From Myxococcales bacterium (lineage in GTDB: Bacteria > Myxococcota_A > Polyangia > Polyangiales > Ga0077539): a DNA stretch of 64,000 bases. Position 1 is the stretch's first letter. Each line of letters opens with the position of its first letter. Below the pieces are notes generated by a model. It did no database searches, was not told the DNA's origin, and saw only the letters and a program-made list of their open reading frames with translations. The position numbers were made by a program, and so were the translations under genes. Positions 1 to 8,522 of the stretch are shown piece after piece. The DNA is taken from assembly GCA_016792845.1 (NCBI GenBank), contig JAEUKH010000022.1, positions 62,001 to 126,000 of the forward strand, read 5' to 3'.

Positions 1-2
1 GG

Positions 3-656
3 CGCGACGCGGTGGCCCAACGCCTGGTCGACCTCGTCGCGGTGAAGCCCCGCGGCGATCGGCTCATCGACTCGATGGTGGCCGCGGCCCGAGCCCTCGC
101 CCATCACTGCCTCGGCGAGCACGCTCCGGCCCTCGAACAGGCCGCCGAGGCGGTGCGACACTGGCCGCACCCGCTCGCCGTGCCCCCGACGGCCCACATG
201 CTCTACACCGCGCTCTTGCCCGTGTACGAGCACGCCTGGCGGGGGCACGCGTCGCACGCGAACGCCTCGGCCCTGGCCAAGCTCGCCCGCACCGCCACGC
301 GCTGGGCGCAATCGACCCGGGTGGGGCGGGTCTTCGCCCTCCGCGCCGCCGGCCTCGCGGCGATGACCCGCGGCGACCGCGCCGAGGCGACCCGGGCCTG
401 GCAGCACGGCCTCTCGCTCGCGCGCGACGACCGACAGCGGCACGAGCAACGGCTGCTCTCGCGTCACCTCCTCGACACCGGCCGCATCGGCGAGGCCGAG
501 CGCCAGGCCATCGCGCGGAGCCTCGCCGTGCTCGACGACCTCATCGCCCGCGACGACGTGCCCGAGGTGATCAGCGTGGCCTCAACGACGCCCCTGCTCG
601 ACCCCCCAAGCCTCTCGAAGGACGGGCGGGAGCTCAAAGAGCGACGCGCGGGCTGA
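3..656 (+). CDS. C-terminal part of a TPR-like helical protein (cut by left edge)
   Basis: The reading frame is open from base 3, so the true start lies outside the window. The 217 visible residues are Ala/Leu/Arg-rich paired helices with motifs such as ALAHHCLGEHAPALEQAAEA and GLAAMTRGDRAEATRAWQHG, typical of degenerate tetratricopeptide repeats. In myxobacteria such tails often end large kinase-TPR or ATPase-TPR signalling proteins, but no catalytic domain is visible here, so the function is unassigned. The last 75 bases overlap, tail to tail, the end of the oppositely oriented oxygenase gene. An unstructured tail rich in Ser, Lys and Arg closes the protein. Confidence 0.6.
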   Translation, partial: RDAVAQRLVDLVAVKPRGDRLIDSMVAAARALAHHCLGEHAPALEQAAEAVRHWPHPLAVPPTAHMLYTALLPVYEHAWRGHASHANASALAKLARTATRWAQSTRVGRVFALRAAGLAAMTRGDRAEATRAWQHGLSLARDDRQRHEQRLLSRHLLDTGRIGEAERQAIARSLAVLDDLIARDDVPEVISVASTTPLLDPPSLSKDGRELKERRAG

Positions 657-1778
657 GCCCTCAAGGCGGGTCAGGCGGCGCACCCAGCGAAGCCCGACAT
701 ACGTGCCAAGATGTGCCAGTGCAGGCACACTTTGCCGAGCCTCGTCGCGGCGGTCGAGGTAGAAGTCGGCGAGCGAGAGGGCGCACCCCCCGAGGGCGCC
801 CACGAGGCGCGGGGGCGGCGCGATCTGGAGGGTGGCGCGGGTGCCGGGGTCGAGCAGGCGGTGCATGAGCACCTGGGGCACGGCGGTGCGCAAGACGGGC
901 ACCCGGAGGGTGTCGGCGAGGGTGCCTTGCAGGGCGCGGGTGAGGGCGACGCCGGGGGCGCTGGGGGCGGCCTGGTGGGCGACGATGGCGTGGTAGAGGG
1001 CCTCGCTCTCGGCGCGGGTGTCGGGCAAGAGGGCCTCGTCGATGCCGAGGAGGGAGCCCGTGACGCGCCAGGCGTGGTGGTACGCGTCGAGGTCGTCGGT
1101 CGAGAGCGAGAGGCCGAGGCGGGCCCAACTGCGGCGGATCACATGGTCGAAGGCGATGAGCGTGAAGGCCAGGTCTTCTTGGTTGATGGGGAGGCCCCAA
1201 CGGGCGGCGTCCCACGCTTGTTGGGCGAGGAGGGTGGTGAGGCGGTCGGGCGGGCCCTGCGGGGCGAGGGCGGGGTCGAGGCTGACGAGGCGTCGCATGG
1301 CGGCGTGGAGGAGCCTGACCTTTTGCACCACCCGCACCCCGCGGCCGCCAGGCGCGAGGCCCCCGGGCGCCAAGACCTCGACCACCATCTGGGCCGTCTC
1401 GTAGAGCCGTCGGCGGGTGTGGAGCGTGAGCGCCTGGGTCAAGCCCAGCACCCGCGCCCCGTCGGCGAGGGCATAACACTCGGGCAAGGCCGCGCAGAGG
1501 AGCGACGCGAGCCCGAGCACCCCGTGCCGCATGAACACCCGTGAGGCGTGCGCGATCTTCGCCGGGTCGGCCCACCCCGGCAGGTCGTCGCTGCAATCGA
1601 AGTACCGCAACGCCTCAGCCGGGAGCGCCTCGCGCGGCACCGCCGCGGCCCCGAGCCTGCGGTAGAGGGCGTTGAGCGCGCCGATGGCGTCGTCTCGGCA
1701 GAGCGCCTCGATGGCGGCGTCTGCCGCAGGGTCGCCCGAGTGTCGCCACGACGCGAGCCAGTCTCGTGAGAAGGCCAT
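582..1778 (-). CDS. MpaB/Lcp-like oxygenase (DUF2236 family)
   Basis: A 398-residue soluble protein matching the oxygenase-MpaB/rubber-oxygenase catalytic family (DUF2236), whose characterised members are b-type heme enzymes. Family landmarks are KVRLLHAAMRRL (about 153-164), WGLPINQEDL (194-203) and YHHAWRVTGSLLGI (233-246). The Trp-Gly-x-Pro-Ile-Asn-Gln-Glu-Asp and Trp-Arg-Val-x-Gly-x-Leu-Leu-Gly blocks are the most diagnostic. No signal peptide is evident, unlike secreted latex-clearing proteins, so it is probably cytoplasmic; the substrate is unknown. It starts with ATG and runs convergent to the left-edge gene with a 75-base coding overlap. Family assignment is firm, reaction is not. Confidence 0.8.
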   Translation of the reverse strand: MAFSRDWLASWRHSGDPAADAAIEALCRDDAIGALNALYRRLGAAAVPREALPAEALRYFDCSDDLPGWADPAKIAHASRVFMRHGVLGLASLLCAALPECYALADGARVLGLTQALTLHTRRRLYETAQMVVEVLAPGGLAPGGRGVRVVQKVRLLHAAMRRLVSLDPALAPQGPPDRLTTLLAQQAWDAARWGLPINQEDLAFTLIAFDHVIRRSWARLGLSLSTDDLDAYHHAWRVTGSLLGIDEALLPDTRAESEALYHAIVAHQAAPSAPGVALTRALQGTLADTLRVPVLRTAVPQVLMHRLLDPGTRATLQIAPPPRLVGALGGCALSLADFYLDRRDEARQSVPALAHLGTYVGLRWVRRLTRLEGSARASLFELPPVLREAWGVEQGRR

Positions 1779-1828
1779 AGGGGTGATACCTCCGATGTGC
1801 GATCAGTCGAATGAGGCGCGCTCGCCCC

Positions 1829-1857
1829 TTCGCAAGTGACAGATTGTGACGTACTGC
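1829..1857 (+). promoter_or_regulatory. Candidate sigma-70 promoter directly before the EamA gene
   Basis: TTCGCA at 1829-1834, a 17-base spacer and TACTGC at 1852-1857. The predicted start point falls at or next to the GTG start at 1865, so the mRNA would be leaderless. Inference from spacing only. Confidence 0.35.
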
Positions 1858-1864
1858 CCCGTCG

Positions 1865-2791
1865 GTGTCTGACCTGAAATCGTCAGAGCCCCCGTCGCGG
1901 GCGCGTCTGGTCTTGGGCCTCGGCGTGGCCGTGCTCGCGGTCTCGTCGGCCGCCCTGTGGATCCGCATGGCCCACGCGGGGCCTGTCACCATCTCGTTCT
2001 GGCGTCTGGCCTGGGCCTCGGTGCTCCTCGGGCCCGTGACGGTGCCCGCGGCCCGCGACGCCCTGCCGACCCTGCGCCGCGGCGACCTCTGGCGCCTGCC
2101 CCTCGCGGGGCTCTGCCTCGCCCTGCATTTCGCCCTGTGGATCGCCTCCCTCGCTCCCGCCTCGCCCTACGCGACGAGCGTGGCCGCGAGCGCCTCGCTG
2201 GTGGCCCTGCACCCCGTGCTGGTCGCCCTGGTCGGCGCGAAGGTCACTGGGCAACATGTGCCAAAGAGCGCCATGGTTGGCATCGCGCTCGCCCTCGTCG
2301 GGGCCGCGGTGATCGCCGCGGGCGACGCCTCGGGGGGGCATCACCGCGCGGTGGGCGACCTCTTGGCGGTGCTCGGCGCGGTGGCCGGGGCGGGGTACTT
2401 CCTCTTGGGCGCGTCGCTGCGCGCTCGCGTGTCGCTGCGTGCGTACATGGGCCCGGTGTACGGCGCGGCGGCGGTGTGTCTGGGCCTCATGGCGTGGCTC
2501 GTGGGCGAGCGGCTGTGGGTGCCGTGGCGCGAGCACGGGCTCTTCGTCGCGATGGCGGTGGGGCCGATGATCGTGGGGCACGGGCTCCTCAACTGGGCGC
2601 TCGGGTATCTGCCTGCGTGGGCGGTGAGCGCGGTGATCCTCGCCGAGCCCTTCGCGAGCGCGGTGCTGGTGTTCGCGGTGCTGCGCGAGCGCCCGCCCGC
2701 GGCGGCGGTCTTGGGGGCGGCGACGGTGGTGCTGGGGCTGGTGCTGGTGCTCCGCGCAGACGCCCGGCGCGCCGCCGGGGGCGCCGCATAA
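1865..2791 (+). CDS. EamA/DMT-family permease
   Basis: A 308-residue inner-membrane protein with about ten hydrophobic helices arranged as two EamA repeats, the drug/metabolite transporter layout. Helical landmarks include LGLGVAVLAVSSAALWIRMA near the N terminus, GPVTISFWRLAWASVLLGP, LHFALWIASLAPASPYATSV, and in the second half ILAEPFASAVLVFAVLRERP with the conserved Glu/Pro of the family. Likely exports a small metabolite; the substrate cannot be read from sequence. GTG was chosen because it precedes the family-typical first helix. It has no Shine-Dalgarno sequence, and a -10-like box ends 7 bases upstream. Confidence 0.85.
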   Translation: MSDLKSSEPPSRARLVLGLGVAVLAVSSAALWIRMAHAGPVTISFWRLAWASVLLGPVTVPAARDALPTLRRGDLWRLPLAGLCLALHFALWIASLAPASPYATSVAASASLVALHPVLVALVGAKVTGQHVPKSAMVGIALALVGAAVIAAGDASGGHHRAVGDLLAVLGAVAGAGYFLLGASLRARVSLRAYMGPVYGAAAVCLGLMAWLVGERLWVPWREHGLFVAMAVGPMIVGHGLLNWALGYLPAWAVSAVILAEPFASAVLVFAVLRERPPAAAVLGAATVVLGLVLVLRADARRAAGGAA

Positions 2792-2856
2792 GCCTTGAAA
2801 AGATGGGGAATTTGAGGCACTCCGAGGGCATGGGCTTTTTGCGAAAGGGGGGCGCG

Positions 2857-5800
2857 ATGGGTGAGAAACGGGTGACCCACCGATGGGTGTTGGCGTCGCT
2901 TGGGCTTGCGGTCTTTTCTTTGGGCTGTGACGGCGAATCGGTGGTCGGCGGGCCGCTCGACGGCGGGCGCGCCGACGTGAGCGTCGACCTCGGGGTGAGC
3001 GACCTCGGGGCGCTCGACGCCGACCTCGACGCGGGCGACACGGGCGGCGGCGACGCAGCCGATGTGGTCGATGCGGCCGAGGCGGGCGACGTCGGGCCGA
3101 GCGGCTGCGCCCGCAACGACGACTGCGCGAACAGCCCCGACGGGCGGGTGTGTGACCTGATGACCGGGCGCTGCGTGGGATGCGTCGCGACCAACGACAC
3201 CTGCCCGAACGAGCAGCACTGCGACCCGGTGACCTCGCGCTGCGTTGCGGGGTGCCGCAACGACGAGGGATGCGTCTCGCCTGGAGGCGCCGACGGCGGC
3301 GTCGCGTCAGGGCACTGCGACACCGCCACCAACAGCTGCGTCGCGTGCGTCACCGACGCGCACTGCCCGAGCGGGCGGCTCTGCCGCGGCAACGTGTGCG
3401 TGGCGGCCTGCTCGGTGAACGGGTGTCCGACGGGGCAGAGCTGCTGCGAGGGCGCGTGCGTCGACGTGACCACCAACACCAGCGCGTGCGGCGGCTGCGG
3501 CGTGACCTGCACCTCGCCCAATGCCACCGCGGCCTGCGCCGAGGGCATGTGCGGCGTCGGGGCCTGCGCCGAGGGCTACGCCAACTGTGACGGCGCGGGC
3601 AACACGGGCTGCGAGGTCGACACCCGCACCAGCGCCGAGCACTGCGGCGGTTGCGGCCGCTCGTGCCCGGCGGTCACCAACGCGGTGGCCACCTGCGCGG
3701 GCGCCATGTGCGGCTTTCGCTGCGCCGACGGGTTCGGCGATTGCGACGGCGACCCCACCAACGGGTGCGAGACCGACGTGCGCAGCAACGCGGCCAGCTG
3801 CGGCGCGTGCATGCAACAGTGCGCGATGCCCAGCAACGGCAGCCCCGCGTGCACGGCCGGGCGCTGCGTGGTCGGCGCCTGCAACGCGGGCTACGGCGAC
3901 TGCGACGGCGACGCGAGCAACGGCTGCGAGACCGACACCAACGCCACCGCGCGGCACTGCGGTCGCTGCGGCAACGCGTGCGAGGTGGGGCAGGTCTGCA
4001 ACGCCGGGCGCTGCGAGATCCCGTGTCCGCGGGGGCTCACCAACTGCAACGGCGAGTGCGTCTCGCTGGCCTACGATCCGCAGAACTGCGGGCGCTGCGG
4101 CAACGCCTGCGCGGGGGGCGCTCTCTGCGGCAACAGCGTGTGCGTCCAGACCTGCGGCGCGGGTCAGACGACGTGCTCGGGCGGCTGCACGAACCTCCAG
4201 AACGACGTCAACAACTGCGGCGCCTGCGGCACCGTCTGCGCGGCCGGGCAGCGCTGCGTGAGCGGCGCGTGCGTGGTGGTCTGCCAGATGGGGCAGCAGG
4301 AGTGCGGCGGCACCTGCGTCAACACGAGCACGAGCCTCCAGCACTGCGGCACCTGCAACAACGTGTGCGGCCCGGGCGAGCAGTGCATGAGCGGCCGCTG
4401 CACCCTCACCTGCCGCGCGCCGCAGGTGGTGTGCGGCAACGAGTGCGCTGAGCTCTCGCGCGACCCCAATCACTGCGGCGCGTGCGGGCGTCAGTGCCCC
4501 ACGGGCTGCTTCGACGGCGCGTGCGCGCGGGTCGACACCCTCGAAGCGGGCGATTTCAACAACTGCGCGCGCTACACGAGCGGGCGCGTCTTCTGCTGGG
4601 GGCGGCATCAGAGCAACAGCTCGGCCACAGCGGGGATGCTCACCTCGTCGGGCGGGTCGTACGGGCACCGCGCCACCGCGACGCAGCTCCTCGCGCCCAA
4701 CGGCACGCCGCTCGAAGCCGTGGCCGAGGTGGCCCTGGGGAGCTCGCGCGGGTGCGCCCGCATCGCCACGGGCGAGGTGTACTGCTGGGCGATCAGCACG
4801 CCCCTCGCGCTGGTGAACGGGCTGCCGCCGGTGCGCCAGATCTCGGGCCGCGCGACGGTCTTCACCGCCGTCGGCAACGACGGCCGAATCTACACCTGGG
4901 ACGGGCTCCCGCGCGCCACCACGGCCCCCGCGCTGACCCCCGCGGTGACCCTCGCGGGCCCCGTGGCCGAGGTCGTCTCGGGCGGCGCCTTCACCTGCGC
5001 GCGGCTCACCGACCGGCGGGTCCAGTGCTGGGGCACGGGCACCTCGGGGCAGCTCGGCAACGCGGCCTCGCTCACCAGCGCCACGCCGGTGTTCGTGTCG
5101 AACCTCACCGACGCCGAGGCCATCACCGCGGGCTCGGCCTTCGCGTGCGCGCGCCGCACGAACGGCGCCGCGGTGTGCTGGGGCGCCAACAGCGACGGCC
5201 AGCTCGGTGACGGCACCGTGACGGCCCGCAACGCGCCCGTGGCGGTGATGGGCCTCACCGGCGTGACGGTGCTCCGCGCGGGCCTGCGTCACACCTGCGC
5301 GGTCTTGACCGACGGCTCGGCGCGCTGCTGGGGCGACAACGCCTCGGCCCAACTCGGCGACGGCACCACCACCGACCGCCCGGCGCCGGTGATGGTGCCC
5401 GGGCTCCTCGGGCGCCAGCTCAGGCTCGCCCTCGACGACCACCACACCTGCATCGTGAGCGAAGACCGCCGGGTGGCGTGCTTCGGCGCCAACCACTTCG
5501 GCGAGGCCGGGGGTGACACCGAGCTCGTGACCACGCCGCGCCCGGTGCTCTACAACGGCGCGCCCCTCACGGGCATCGTCTCGGTGCAATCGGGCCGCGC
5601 CATCAACGGCGCGCTGATGGCCACCAACCACTCGCGCTGCGCCCTCCACGGCGACGGCCGGGTGTTCTGCTGGAGCGCCAGCAACAACACCAACACCGCG
5701 GGTCAGCTCGGCATCGGCTCGACGGCCACGCCGGTGACGCCGACCCTGGTCTCGGGGCTCACCGACGCCACGGCCCTCGCGATGGGCTCGCTCCACGCGT

Positions 5801-6687
5801 GCGCGATCCGTCGCGACCGCTCGGTGGTGTGCTGGGGCTCGAACGCCCAAGGGCAGCTCGGCGACGGCACCAACACCAACCGCACCGCGCCTGTGGCGGT
5901 GACCGGGCTCACCGACGTGGTCGAGCTCCGCACGGGCGATTTTCACACCTGCGCGCGCCGCGGCGACGGCACCGTCTGGTGCTGGGGCTACAACTACTAC
6001 GGCGAGCTCGGCAACGGCACCATGGTCGACCGCAACACCGCCGCCGCGGTGATGAACCTCGCCAATGTCGTGCAGATCGCCGCGGGGTCGAACTTCAACT
6101 GCGCCCGGCTCAGCAACAGCCAGGTTCACTGCTGGGGCCGCAACCTGGAGCTTCAGCTCGGCGACGGGTTCCGCACCAACCGCTCGCTCCCGTACCCTGT
6201 GCAGGCGGCCAACGCGACGCCCTCGGTGCCGGTGATCCAGAGCGGCTTCACCAGCCTCGACTGCGACTACCAGCGCTGCTACGGCCGCCTCACCGACGGC
6301 TCGATGCTCGCCTGGGGGTGGACGTACCCCTTGCGCACCACGGTGCGACCCGAGCTCGCGACGGTGACCCTCAACCGCCGCGTGTCGGTCTTCGGCGAGC
6401 CCATCGACACCGAGTGCGAGCTCCGCACCGACGGCATGACCTACTGCCGCGGTCGCAACGAGTTCGGCCAGGTCGGCGTCGGCCGGGCCAGCCTCACCGA
6501 GGCCGCCTATGCGCCCCTCAGCAACCGCTTCTCGGCGGTGAACCTCGGCCGCGGCTACGGCAGCCCCTGCGGCGTCGAGCAAGGCACCGGCCGCGTGCTC
6601 TGCTGGGGCTGGGCGGGCTTTAGCAACCTCGCCTCGGTCGGCGCCACCGGCCTCTCGACCCGCCCGTACGAAGTGCTCATGCCCTGA
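2857..6687 (+). CDS. Large surface lipoprotein: Cys-rich repeats plus RCC1-like propeller
   Basis: A 1276-residue exported protein. ATG at 2857 is chosen because AAAGGGGGG lies just upstream and a signal peptide follows (Arg/Lys, hydrophobic stretch, then FSLGCDG, a lipobox-like end with Cys at about 26). An Asp/Gly/Ala-rich linker (about 28-80) leads to a Cys-rich region to about residue 555, with repeated NGCETDT, CNAGYGDCDGD and CGxCGxxC units as in myxobacterial MopE-like proteins. From about 558 to the end come RCC1-type blades, e.g. CWGxNxxGQLGDGT followed by an R-x-x-PV-x-V-x-GL strand. Presumably tethered outside the cell for binding or adhesion; no catalytic motif was seen. The open frame continues upstream to 1957, but that part only shadows the EamA gene. 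Confidence 0.8.
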   Translation: MGEKRVTHRWVLASLGLAVFSLGCDGESVVGGPLDGGRADVSVDLGVSDLGALDADLDAGDTGGGDAADVVDAAEAGDVGPSGCARNDDCANSPDGRVCDLMTGRCVGCVATNDTCPNEQHCDPVTSRCVAGCRNDEGCVSPGGADGGVASGHCDTATNSCVACVTDAHCPSGRLCRGNVCVAACSVNGCPTGQSCCEGACVDVTTNTSACGGCGVTCTSPNATAACAEGMCGVGACAEGYANCDGAGNTGCEVDTRTSAEHCGGCGRSCPAVTNAVATCAGAMCGFRCADGFGDCDGDPTNGCETDVRSNAASCGACMQQCAMPSNGSPACTAGRCVVGACNAGYGDCDGDASNGCETDTNATARHCGRCGNACEVGQVCNAGRCEIPCPRGLTNCNGECVSLAYDPQNCGRCGNACAGGALCGNSVCVQTCGAGQTTCSGGCTNLQNDVNNCGACGTVCAAGQRCVSGACVVVCQMGQQECGGTCVNTSTSLQHCGTCNNVCGPGEQCMSGRCTLTCRAPQVVCGNECAELSRDPNHCGACGRQCPTGCFDGACARVDTLEAGDFNNCARYTSGRVFCWGRHQSNSSATAGMLTSSGGSYGHRATATQLLAPNGTPLEAVAEVALGSSRGCARIATGEVYCWAISTPLALVNGLPPVRQISGRATVFTAVGNDGRIYTWDGLPRATTAPALTPAVTLAGPVAEVVSGGAFTCARLTDRRVQCWGTGTSGQLGNAASLTSATPVFVSNLTDAEAITAGSAFACARRTNGAAVCWGANSDGQLGDGTVTARNAPVAVMGLTGVTVLRAGLRHTCAVLTDGSARCWGDNASAQLGDGTTTDRPAPVMVPGLLGRQLRLALDDHHTCIVSEDRRVACFGANHFGEAGGDTELVTTPRPVLYNGAPLTGIVSVQSGRAINGALMATNHSRCALHGDGRVFCWSASNNTNTAGQLGIGSTATPVTPTLVSGLTDATALAMGSLHACAIRRDRSVVCWGSNAQGQLGDGTNTNRTAPVAVTGLTDVVELRTGDFHTCARRGDGTVWCWGYNYYGELGNGTMVDRNTAAAVMNLANVVQIAAGSNFNCARLSNSQVHCWGRNLELQLGDGFRTNRSLPYPVQAANATPSVPVIQSGFTSLDCDYQRCYGRLTDGSMLAWGWTYPLRTTVRPELATVTLNRRVSVFGEPIDTECELRTDGMTYCRGRNEFGQVGVGRASLTEAAYAPLSNRFSAVNLGRGYGSPCGVEQGTGRVLCWGWAGFSNLASVGATGLSTRPYEVLMP

Positions 6688-6756
6688 CAGCCCAGGCGCC
6701 CAGGCCCCGTTGTGCGCGCACCCCAAGGCGTGCACAGCGGGCTGCGGTCTGAAACA

Positions 6757-6784
6757 TTGACCCGCCGGTCGCGGTGTCTACTCG
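6757..6784 (+). promoter_or_regulatory. Candidate promoter for the PlsC gene
   Basis: TTGACC at 6757-6762 and TACTCG at 6779-6784 with a 16-base spacer, about 36 bases before the ATG at 6821. It sits in the only gap between the RCC1 gene and plsC. Confidence 0.4.
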
Positions 6785-6820
6785 ACAGCGTGTTCAAGAC
6801 GTACTAACCGCCGTGAGACG

Positions 6821-7567
6821 ATGAAGAACGTCGTCACGGGGTTGTACACCTACGCCGAGTTCGGGCTGGTTCTGACGAGCTTTCTGCCCATCATGGCGGT
6901 GGCCCATCACCTTCACCGTGGCGACCCGACGCAGCGGGTGCCGGGTCGGTGGATGCGTCGCCTCGGGCGCACCGCCGGGCGGCTCCAGTGGCTGTGGGAC
7001 TTTCACATCGAGGGCGAGGCCCCGGCCGACATTCAGAAGCGGGCGTACGTGGTGGTGGCCAACCACGAGTCAACGGCCGACCCGTTCTTGCTCTCGTGGC
7101 TCCCGTGGGACATGCGCTGGGTCGCGAAGGAAGAGCTCTTCAAGCCGCCGATGGTGGGGTGGGCGATGCGCTGGGGGGGCGACATCCCGCTGCGGCGCGG
7201 CGACGGCGAGAGCGTACGGCAGACCATGACCGAGTGTGAGCGGGCCCTCGCCGGAGGCATCTCGGTGATGATGTTCCCCGAGGGGACGCGCTCGAAGGAC
7301 GGGTCGCTCCTGCCCTTCAAAGACGGCGCCTTCAGGCTGGCCATCGAAGCGAAGGTGCCGGTGCTCCCGCTCGCCATCGCGGGCACCCACGCGATGCGCC
7401 CGAAGAACTCTAGCTGGTTCGGCCGCGCCAAGGCCGGCGTCAAGGTGCTCGACCCCATCGCCACCGATGCGATGACCCTCGATGACCTCCCGCGGCTCCG
7501 CGAGCAAGCCCGCAGCGCCATCGGTGCGGTGCTGCCCGACCTGCGCACCCGTTACGGCGCCCGCTGA
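6821..7567 (+). CDS. plsC: 1-acyl-sn-glycerol-3-phosphate acyltransferase (PlsC family)
   Basis: A 248-residue membrane-associated acyltransferase expected to add the second fatty acid to lysophosphatidate in phospholipid synthesis. It has the catalytic NHxxxxD block as NHESTAD (81-87), the substrate-binding FPEGTRS block (152-158) and the PVLPLAIAGTHAM strand downstream. A hydrophobic stretch at the N terminus (about 10-28) would anchor it to the inner membrane. Length is normal for the family. It has its own candidate promoter, and a convergent unknown gene begins 3 bases after its stop. A second NHxxxxD acyltransferase at 49718-50461 is more divergent and probably serves carotenoids. Confidence 0.85.
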   Translation: MKNVVTGLYTYAEFGLVLTSFLPIMAVAHHLHRGDPTQRVPGRWMRRLGRTAGRLQWLWDFHIEGEAPADIQKRAYVVVANHESTADPFLLSWLPWDMRWVAKEELFKPPMVGWAMRWGGDIPLRRGDGESVRQTMTECERALAGGISVMMFPEGTRSKDGSLLPFKDGAFRLAIEAKVPVLPLAIAGTHAMRPKNSSWFGRAKAGVKVLDPIATDAMTLDDLPRLREQARSAIGAVLPDLRTRYGAR

Positions 7568-7570
7568 CCC

Positions 7571-8236
7571 TCAGTGCTCGGGCGCGTCACCCGCCGCGGC
7601 GCGCCGCGCGGCCTTCTTCTCTGCGCCGAACAGCGACTTGAAGGCCCCCGTCGCGCCGTCATCTTCGGCCGCCCGCGCGGCGCGCTTGTAAGCCGAGAAC
7701 GCCCGCACCCACGGGAGCACCAGCGCGTCACGCGCCGTTCGGGCCTCGTCGACCTTCTCTTGCTGCTGGGCCGCCCGGGTCAGCGCCGCGGTGACGCCCC
7801 GCGCGGCCGCGAGGGCCTCTTTGAGCGCCTTCTTCGAGGCCGCACCGAGCTTGCGGCGCCCGAGCGAGTGCGACAGCCGGTTGATGATCTTCACCTCTTC
7901 GGCGTAGCCCGCGCGCTTCACCTCAGCGGGCGAGCCCACCCCGAGACCTCGAAACGGGTTGGCTCTCGGCTGGCCGTCACCCACCAGGGTCGTGGCCAGC
8001 GCCTCGACCGCGTCGTCTTGCGTGAGGTCAGCTTCAGCCAGCGCCTCTGTGACCGACGAGAGGGTCGCCTCGGCCTGGTCTAGCTTCGCCTGGGCGCGGC
8101 TCAATTGCTCATGCACCCGCGCAAAGGCCGTACGCTTCGACTTCAGGTTTTGATGGTCGGTGTGCGCCGCGCGCGCGAGCACCAGCTTGCCGACCTCGAT
8201 GCGCTGAACATGATTGTCGGCTTGTAGTGTGGCCAT
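7571..8236 (-). CDS. Unknown coiled-coil protein
   Basis: A 221-residue protein of no recognised family. ATG at 8236 is preferred because GAGGGGGG sits about 8 bases upstream; an in-frame extension to 8449 exists but is Arg-rich and lacks a ribosome site. The N-terminal 90 residues are a heptad-like helix rich in Leu, Ala and Gln (about 22-65), a middle region contains NPFRGLG, and the C terminus is basic with KSLFGAEKKAARR. No membrane segment or signal peptide, so probably cytoplasmic. It is convergent with plsC, with only 3 bases between stops. Confidence 0.6.
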   Translation of the reverse strand: MATLQADNHVQRIEVGKLVLARAAHTDHQNLKSKRTAFARVHEQLSRAQAKLDQAEATLSSVTEALAEADLTQDDAVEALATTLVGDGQPRANPFRGLGVGSPAEVKRAGYAEEVKIINRLSHSLGRRKLGAASKKALKEALAAARGVTAALTRAAQQQEKVDEARTARDALVLPWVRAFSAYKRAARAAEDDGATGAFKSLFGAEKKAARRAAAGDAPEH

Positions 8237-8522
8237 AACCGGTACCCCCCTCAGAGGCTCGTGAACATACACCAAACGCTTGCTCACTAAGCAGATTTCG
8301 AAATCATCGTCGCCGCAATGCAGGCCCAACTTGCGCGCGACGATGACGTCGCTGCCAGAGTGCAGAGGGCGTACAGTCGCGACGAGGGCGTCGCCGCGGC
8401 GGCGCACGAGCGGAGCGCCCCCAACGGAGCCGTCGTCGCGTCGATTCAACCGCTGCGCGCGGCCGACGATGCGTTCGGTGCGGCGCGGCGAGGGTGACGA
8501 CGCAGCGACGGCGCAGACCCGC

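Noticed and set aside
711..1544. 277-codon plus-strand frame antisense to the MpaB-like gene
   Set aside because: Gly/Glu/Val shadow; the minus strand carries the conserved oxygenase blocks.
3307..6735. 1142-codon open frame antisense to the Cys-rich/RCC1 gene
   Set aside because: Ala/Arg/His/Val-rich shadow of a GC-rich gene; the plus strand has clear domains and a ribosome site.
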